Below are positions 52,238 to 56,331 of a stretch of DNA of 56,331 bases, piece after piece. Position numbers and translations under genes: made by a program. Each line of letters opens with the position of its first letter. Within the stretch, counting starts at the first letter, position 1. Origin of the DNA: Ruminococcus sp. (lineage in GTDB: Bacteria; Bacillota; Clostridia; Oscillospirales; Ruminococcaceae); assembly GCA_015066665.1 (NCBI GenBank), contig SVNX01000015.1, forward strand, positions 1-56,331, written 5' to 3'. The notes below the pieces were generated by a model. It saw only the letters and a list, made by a program, of their open reading frames with translations, was not told where the DNA came from and ran no database searches.

Positions 52238-52386
52238 TGATGATATAGCCGCAGAATGCGGTGTTTGGGAATGAATAAAACCAAAGTTTTAGTACAGACA
52301 CCACACATACGAAAGTATGGAGTAGGAGTTTGACAAGCTTTTAAAGCATTGTCGAATCCTGCTCTGTTTTTGTTTTTTCAGGTGAA
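52238..52386. other. Intergenic stretch with hairpins
   Basis: No supported gene. It contains a run TTTGACAAGCTTTTAAAGC followed by a related inverted segment (about 52337-52366), possibly a foldback leading to the terminator at 52387. Confidence 0.4.
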
Positions 52387-52423
52387 CTCCGTTCTGCTTT
52401 AAAAGCAGAAACGGAGATTTTTT
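52387..52423 (+). terminator. Strong intrinsic terminator
   Basis: CTCCGT-TCTGCTTT pairs with AAGCAGA-ACGGAG (52387-52400 with 52403-52416, small internal mismatch), two-base loop region, T6 run. Confidence 0.82.
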
Positions 52424-52512
52424 ATGCCCTTTTGCAGCAAATGGCAATGCAGCATTGCCGAATATCCGTGACTTCCTTCGTTTTGATGCAAGAAATTGAA
52501 ACGGAGGAAAGT

Positions 52513-52953
52513 ATGGAAAAGAGATTTTTGAGTGTGTTCAATCCCAGCACGGGACAATACGAAAACGTTGAGGTTACTGAGGAATTTTATCATGCCTACA
52601 GGCGAATGAACTGGAGAGAAGAAAAGCGTGAACAGAAATATCAGAGATGGTTCATCCCCTTTTCTTCGCTCAAGGGCGGCTTGAATGGTGCGTTCCAGAA
52701 CTTCCATGAGTTTATCACGAATATTAATAATCCTGAGAATATCATGGACGCAAATGCGGAAAAATGCTGTCTGTTCAAGGCATTGCAGGCACTCGAAGAA
52801 GATGAACTCAGGCTGATATACTACATATTCTACAGGGATATGACAGAGTCGGAGTGTGCTAAACTGTTTGGCTATAGTAAACAAGCAATCAATAAAAGAA
52901 AGAAACGGTTATTGTGCAAAATTGCTGAACTTATAAAAAACTTTGAAGAATAA
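52513..52953 (+). CDS. Phage/element-type sigma factor-like HTH protein
   Basis: 146 residues from ATG 52513 (GGAGG upstream). The C-terminal region 4-type helix-turn-helix reads MTESECAKLFGYSKQAINKRKKRLLCKIAE, preceded by LEEDELRLIYYIFYRD. A full region 2 is not obvious. Common in integrative elements, where it may control recombinase or transfer genes. Confidence 0.75.
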   Translation: MEKRFLSVFNPSTGQYENVEVTEEFYHAYRRMNWREEKREQKYQRWFIPFSSLKGGLNGAFQNFHEFITNINNPENIMDANAEKCCLFKALQALEEDELRLIYYIFYRDMTESECAKLFGYSKQAINKRKKRLLCKIAELIKNFEE

Positions 52954-53460
52954 GGTTGTCAAGCCACTTATTTTATTCCGATACAGGTGTAAAAGCCAAA
53001 AAAGAAGCTTTTGCCGCATCTTGAAAACCGAATACCAACAACAGGAATACATGAATCCTGCGGTCGTCAGCAAACCGACAGCTACACAAGCCATACGCCA
53101 CGACCTCGGAACGAGCGAGCGAACAATATGGGCTTGGAAATCGGGGCAGCACCCCGTGAGCCATGAAACGCAGGAGGATAATGCTACTTCCGTCCAGTCA
53201 CAGCACCCCTTGGTCGGGGAATCAGGCAATGAGGGCGGCTCCGGAGCGAACCTCGGAGGGATGAGATTTCCATGAGAGCGATACGCTGTCGCTCGTTCCT
53301 GCTGCTCCGCCGTGACGGTGTCGAGGACGAATATCACGGACGTTTGATACATGAAAATACGCTGATTACAGCGAAATTTGTGCATCAAACGGAGGAAAAA
53401 AACGACAATACGGCGGCGATTTCTGCCGCCGTTTACATAGACTGGAGGAGGCGAAACGAT
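52954..53460. ncRNA. Structured region of about 500 bases, possible non-coding RNA
   Basis: No frame with a convincing start. Foldbacks include AAAAGC/GCTTTT (about 52990-53018), GGGGCAGCACCCC (about 53142-53155), CGTTTGAT/ATCAAACG enclosing CGCTG/CAGCG (about 53339-53392), and ACGGCGGC/GCCGCCGT (about 53410-53435). The density of structure suggests an RNA or a transfer-related DNA site. Class not recognised; low confidence. Confidence 0.3.
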
Positions 53461-53670
53461 GTGGAGATCAAAAGCGACAAGAAAATGCGGAAATACAGCC
53501 AATGGCAGCCGATCATCTGCGGTGAACGCAGCAGCATCCCCCAGCCGACGATCCGATTGCCGCCGCATCACCCATGCCACGGCTGTGTCTGGTACGATAG
53601 GAACAATGATGTGCTGTTCTGCCCGTTCAGAAATTGTGTTAGACACAAAAAAAGCTTCTCTGTGCGGTAA
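53461..53670 (+). CDS. Small zinc-ribbon-like protein upstream of MazF
   Basis: 69 residues from GTG 53461 behind GGAGGAGG. C-terminal Cys pattern CHGC-N12-CPFRNC suggests a metal-bound knuckle; the rest is basic. It ends one base before the MazF start, the place normally taken by an antitoxin. It has no resemblance to MazE or AbrB folds. Family unknown. Confidence 0.65.
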   Translation: MEIKSDKKMRKYSQWQPIICGERSSIPQPTIRLPPHHPCHGCVWYDRNNDVLFCPFRNCVRHKKSFSVR

Positions 53671-53671
53671 A

Positions 53672-54007
53672 TTGACCGTGAAGCGGGGCGATATATTTTA
53701 TGCTGATCTGTCAGGAACGATCGGCAGTGAGCAGGGCGGCATCCGTCCGGTGCTGGTGGTGCAGAATGATGTGGGGAATTTCCACAGCCACACCATCATC
53801 ATCGCCCCGATTTCTACAGCGGGAAAGCATTATCTGCCGGTACATATCCGCATTGGCAAAAGCGGCGGACTTTCGAGAGATTCCACTGTTTTTCTGGAAC
53901 AGATCCGCACGATTGACCGCCAGCGTATCCGGCATTATGTGGGAACGCTGGACGACGAAATGATGCGAAAAATCGACAATGCAATCAAAATTAGTTTAGG
54001 AGTGTGA
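53672..54007 (+). CDS. mazF: MazF/PemK-type mRNA interferase toxin
   Basis: 111 residues from TTG 53672 (reads MTVKRGDIFYADL). GSEQGGIRPVLVVQND, HTIIIAPIST and DSTVFLEQIRTIDRQRI are the MazF core. It would cleave mRNA at short motifs unless neutralised. The 5'-extended frame back to 53459 is a shadow of the zinc-ribbon gene. No ribosome site of its own; coupling to the upstream gene is likely. Confidence 0.9.
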   Translation: MTVKRGDIFYADLSGTIGSEQGGIRPVLVVQNDVGNFHSHTIIIAPISTAGKHYLPVHIRIGKSGGLSRDSTVFLEQIRTIDRQRIRHYVGTLDDEMMRKIDNAIKISLGV

Positions 54008-54009
54008 CT

Positions 54010-54177
54010 ATGAAAAAATACGGACAAGCAGAATATGCGTGTTATTTGCTTGAAAAATTTGTGCAGGAAAAACTGGCAGGATTGACTTCGGAAGAGAAGG
54101 AATTGTGCATGAAGAAACTGCGTGAACAGGCGGTTTCCTGCTTTCCTTCTACAAGAGAACTGGAGGTGCAAGGATGA
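54010..54177 (+). CDS. Small hypothetical protein
   Basis: 55 residues, helical and charged (LLEKFVQEKLAGLTSEEKELCMKKL). It starts two bases after mazF stop. Possibly a mazF partner, though no antitoxin family is recognised. Overlaps the next gene (ATGA). Confidence 0.6.
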   Translation: MKKYGQAEYACYLLEKFVQEKLAGLTSEEKELCMKKLREQAVSCFPSTRELEVQG

Positions 54178-54302
54178 TTGGATTTATTATCGGCTTAATG
54201 CTCGGTGGGGTCGGCGGTATGCTGTTCACCTGCTGCTGTGTGACGGCAGGATGGACAGACCGTGGGATGGAATGTACAGAAAATGAGGATGAAATTTGTT
54301 GA
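54174..54302 (+). CDS. DUF3789-type small membrane protein
   Basis: 42 residues: MIGFIIGLMLGGVGGMLFTCCC is the Gly-rich membrane helix with Cys cluster of DUF3789, a hallmark of Firmicute integrative elements. Function unknown. Overlaps the previous stop. Confidence 0.8.
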   Translation: MIGFIIGLMLGGVGGMLFTCCCVTAGWTDRGMECTENEDEIC

Positions 54303-54371
54303 GTATGGTGATTCCATTCTGCACGAAAATGTGGTATGGTGATAGAAACAGGGTAAAAAGGAGGTGGCGAC

Positions 54372-55568
54372 ATGCCGACGGTAACTGTAATCCAGCCAAC
54401 TTTAGTCGAAAATACGACGAAAATTAGAGCAGCGGCGTACTGCCGTGTCAGTTCCAGCAGTGAGGATCAGCTCAATTCCTACATGGCACAGGTGACATAT
54501 TACAGCCATAAATTCGAGGATTCCGAAACAGAAACACTCGTTGATGTGTACGCCGACGAGGGCATCACCGGCACTCGTGAGGACAAGCGGGACGAGTTTC
54601 AGCGGCTGATGCAAGATTGCCGCAGGGGGAAAATCGACCGGATCTATACGAAGTCGATCAGCCGCTTTGCAAGGAATACAAAGGACTGCTTGAAGAATGT
54701 GCGAGAGCTGAAATCTCTTGGAATTACGATCTTTTTCGAAAAAGAGAACATCGACACGGCAAACATGACAGATGAGATGATGATTACCATCATGGGAGGG
54801 CTGGCACAGGAGGAGTCAGTGTCCATTTCGCAAAATATGCGGTGGAGTATCCGGAAACGGATGGAAAATGGAACATACAGAAACTCCACTCCCCCATTCG
54901 GATATGTTTTTGATGGAAATGTCCTTGCAATAAATCCAGCAGAAGCAGAAATTGTGTGCAAAATATTCAGCTGGTATCTCAGCGGAAACGGATTGCAAAC
55001 AATCGCAGGAAAGCTTAACAATTCGGGGATTTCTCCGAGTCAATACGGTGAAAAATGGCACATCACCACAGTCAGATACGTTCTGACCAACGAACGATAC
55101 ATCGGTGATGCATTGTTTCAAAAAAATTACCGCACCGAACAAGTACCTTTTGTCAAAAAGAAAAATCATGGTGAAGTACAGATGTACTATGCAAATGCCG
55201 TCAATCCCCCGATTATTGACAAAGAATCATTCTGGCATGTTCAGGAATTACTGGCATCAAGAAAACGAGAATATGCCTGTAATCATCACTTTTTGTCCAG
55301 AAAGATATTATGTGGCAGCTGTGGTGCAACATATAAACAGCGTATGCGTTCAGATCATGAATGCTGGGTATGTCGCACAAGGGATAAAGATGCTGCAAGA
55401 TGCTGCAACCCTATTATTCCCGAATCAGAAATTTATGACGCATTCATACGGCTTTCCAACAAATTAACAAACAATGTTCAAAACATACTTGTACCGCTGC
55501 TGGATCTTCGAAATGGAGGTCGATGGAAAGGTGCGAGAATGTATGGCTTATGTCATGAACCGAGGTGA
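54372..55568 (+). CDS. Large serine recombinase, 3'-truncated
   Basis: 398 codons. Resolvase domain with catalytic Ser in AAYCRVSSSS and Arg in SRFARN; recombinase domain; zinc ribbon (CGSCGATY, CWVC, CC). Large serine recombinases of this type usually run past 500 residues with a C-terminal coiled coil. Here the family sequence stops at about residue 380 (LLDLR, near 55511), and the last 18 residues are an out-of-frame reading of the next gene. The coiled coil needed for directional integration is lost, so activity is doubtful. Confidence 0.88.
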   Translation: MPTVTVIQPTLVENTTKIRAAAYCRVSSSSEDQLNSYMAQVTYYSHKFEDSETETLVDVYADEGITGTREDKRDEFQRLMQDCRRGKIDRIYTKSISRFARNTKDCLKNVRELKSLGITIFFEKENIDTANMTDEMMITIMGGLAQEESVSISQNMRWSIRKRMENGTYRNSTPPFGYVFDGNVLAINPAEAEIVCKIFSWYLSGNGLQTIAGKLNNSGISPSQYGEKWHITTVRYVLTNERYIGDALFQKNYRTEQVPFVKKKNHGEVQMYYANAVNPPIIDKESFWHVQELLASRKREYACNHHFLSRKILCGSCGATYKQRMRSDHECWVCRTRDKDAARCCNPIIPESEIYDAFIRLSNKLTNNVQNILVPLLDLRNGGRWKGARMYGLCHEPR

Positions 55569-55743
55569 AATCGCCCCACCAAGCCAGCAATATTACCGGA
55601 CGATTCAGAATGGTTATCGGGCGAATGGTATGGACGAGCGTTATCTGGAACGTGCTTTGACACAGGCGTTGACGGAGCAGGAGGAGCGTATCCGGCAGGA
55701 GGAACTGGACGAGGAAGAAGATTTTGTCATGGGATTGGAGTGA
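55513..55743 (+). pseudogene. Gamma-glutamylcyclotransferase-like fragment
   Basis: The frame holds VRECMAYVMNRGEIAPPSQQYYRTIQNGYRANGMDERYLERAL, similar to the C-terminal half of AIG2/GGCT proteins, which in Firmicute elements often accompany amidoligases. The N-terminal half with the YGSN loop is missing. Joined to the recombinase by a deletion near 55505-55515. Identification by eye, moderate. Confidence 0.55.
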
Positions 55744-55748
55744 AGAAA

Positions 55749-55991
55749 ATGAAGTATAGAGGATTTTATGTGAAGATTTCGCAGGAATCTGTTGCTCGTC
55801 AAGATAAGGACGGCAACGAGGTGCAGTGTAAAGGGTTTGTGATTGAGATATTCGAGAACGAACAGTCCGCCATTCCGTTGGACAGGATCACGGCAGCAGT
55901 GGATTTTGAGCTGCTGGAATTGAGTGTAGCGGAGGCGGAACAGTTTGTGAAGGATTATATTGATAGTGAGAGAAAGCATTTTCATGAGTGA
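55749..55991 (+). CDS. Hypothetical protein of the GGCT/amidoligase neighbourhood
   Basis: 80 residues from ATG 55749, with GGAG eight bases upstream. Beta-rich (YRGFYVKISQESVARQDKDG) then a C-terminal helix. I do not recognise the family. It follows the GGCT fragment by 5 bases. Confidence 0.6.
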   Translation: MKYRGFYVKISQESVARQDKDGNEVQCKGFVIEIFENEQSAIPLDRITAAVDFELLELSVAEAEQFVKDYIDSERKHFHE

Positions 55992-56015
55992 GCAAAAAAT
56001 GATAAATGCCTATGC

Positions 56016-56049
56016 AAAAATCGACAGTACCATAGCACTGTCGATTTTT
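56016..56049. terminator. Bidirectional intrinsic terminator
   Basis: AAAAATCGACAGT (56016-56028) pairs with ACTGTCGATTTTT (56037-56049); A and T runs at both ends. Confidence 0.88.
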
Positions 56050-56075
56050 GAAACTGTGTACAGCCATTCTCTTCC

Positions 56076-56215
56076 AGCAAGTTACCAGCAAGTTAGTTTT
56101 GCATGAAACAGGAAGGAAACAAATCCGAAAAGCGGCTGAACATCGCCGAATTTGGATAAAGCATTCTTTTTTTGAACGAGATAGGCAAGCTGATCAGCAA
56201 GTTATAAGCAAGTTA
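56076..56215. repeat. Four copies of AGCAAGTTA in two pairs
   Basis: AGCAAGTTA occurs twice at about 56077-56097 and twice at about 56195-56215, each pair with a period of about 11-12 bases. The last copy contains the stop codon of the minus-strand gene. Could be decayed coding repeats or a binding array. The rest of 55992-56212 holds no gene. Confidence 0.45.
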
Positions 56216-56329
56216 AGCCCAGATTGGAATGTACTTCATGTATCTTGGTGCTGTTGTGGGATCAACCGCTTTGATCAGCCTTAATTCTACAGCGTCTTTA
56301 ATCAATCTGGAAATACTTGCAGAGCCGGT
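56213..56329 (-). CDS. C-terminal part of a winged-helix protein, runs off the right edge
   Basis: The last 38 residues read GSASISRLIKDAVELRLIKAV and end APRYMKYIPIWA. This resembles the winged-helix tail of AlbA_2/divergent-AAA DNA-binding proteins found in mobile elements. Only the end is visible, so family and function are tentative. Confidence 0.5.
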   Translation of the reverse strand, partial: TGSASISRLIKDAVELRLIKAVDPTTAPRYMKYIPIWA

Positions 56330-56331
56330 GT

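Noticed and set aside
52943..53275. Open frame of 110 codons after the sigma-like gene
   Set aside because: No start with ribosome site, unusual composition and overlaps several foldbacks; better treated as non-coding.
53461..53671. Extending MazF upstream to make a protein of about 180 residues
   Set aside because: The extra part is the wrong-frame reading of the zinc-ribbon ORF, which has the ribosome site; MazF homology starts at VKRGDIFYADL.

Overview
The window looks like a chromosome segment of an anaerobic, Gram-positive gut bacterium of the Ruminococcus type (Oscillospirales). The evidence is a secreted type I dockerin protein with a CotH kinase domain, the oxygen-sensitive ribonucleotide reductase pair NrdD/NrdG, a ferrous-iron FeoAB system, strong Shine-Dalgarno sites, TTGACA-17/18-TATAAT promoters and many intrinsic terminators. 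This is inferred from gene content; no database search was possible.

Layout. 1-464: intergenic repeat with a G-quadruplex motif, a terminator and an in-frame gene remnant. 465-9235 (minus): one tightly overlapping eight-gene operon from a consensus promoter. It encodes an acyltransferase, an acyl-CoA/AMP ligase, a B12-type radical SAM enzyme, a CDP-alcohol phosphatidyltransferase, a permuted papain-like (LRAT/NlpC) protein, PEP mutase, phosphonopyruvate decarboxylase, and a cytidylyltransferase fused to a phosphonoacetaldehyde reductase. Together these predict PEP to phosphonopyruvate to phosphonoacetaldehyde to 2-hydroxyethylphosphonate (HEP) to CMP-HEP, possible C-methylation, and transfer to a diacylglycerol-like lipid. 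This putative hydroxyalkyl-phosphonolipid pathway is the most interesting system here. 9430-12132 (minus): feoA-feoB-FeoB-associated protein with iron-box-like operators. 12202-19821 (plus): ECF S component, DUF1893 protein and aldo/keto reductase; a GNAT enzyme behind a structured leader; an amino-acid ABC transporter whose binding domain is circularly permuted and fused to the permease; a membrane-anchored Ntn hydrolase.

19844-43457 is mostly housekeeping: Tmk-like kinase; sigma/anti-sigma pair divergent from the dockerin-CotH gene; CAAX protease and alanine/glycine symporter; nrdD-nrdG-GIY-YIG-PHP operon; TolB-like protein; two DUF975 paralogues; class II aldolase; SLOG protein; PBP1A with an RNA methyltransferase; a cytidylate-kinase-like protein with an ArsB/NhaD-type transporter preceded by two tiny leader ORFs. 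A tRNA-Gln lies at 43777-43851.

From about 43.9 kb to the right edge is a decayed integrative/conjugative-type element. It carries DUF6329-like, DUF4314, YubB/LPD28-like, Dam methylase, BRO/KilA antirepressor, DUF3846 and DUF3789 genes, a Thr-rich lipoprotein with a papain-like domain, an NlpC/P60-SpaA surface protein, a phage-type sigma factor, zinc-ribbon plus MazF, and a truncated serine recombinase. Several ORFs are visibly broken or fused (49018-49290, the 3' end of 50408-52237, and 54372-55743), showing internal deletion and insertion. No relaxase or conjugation ATPase is present, so the element is probably immobile or only part of it lies in the window.
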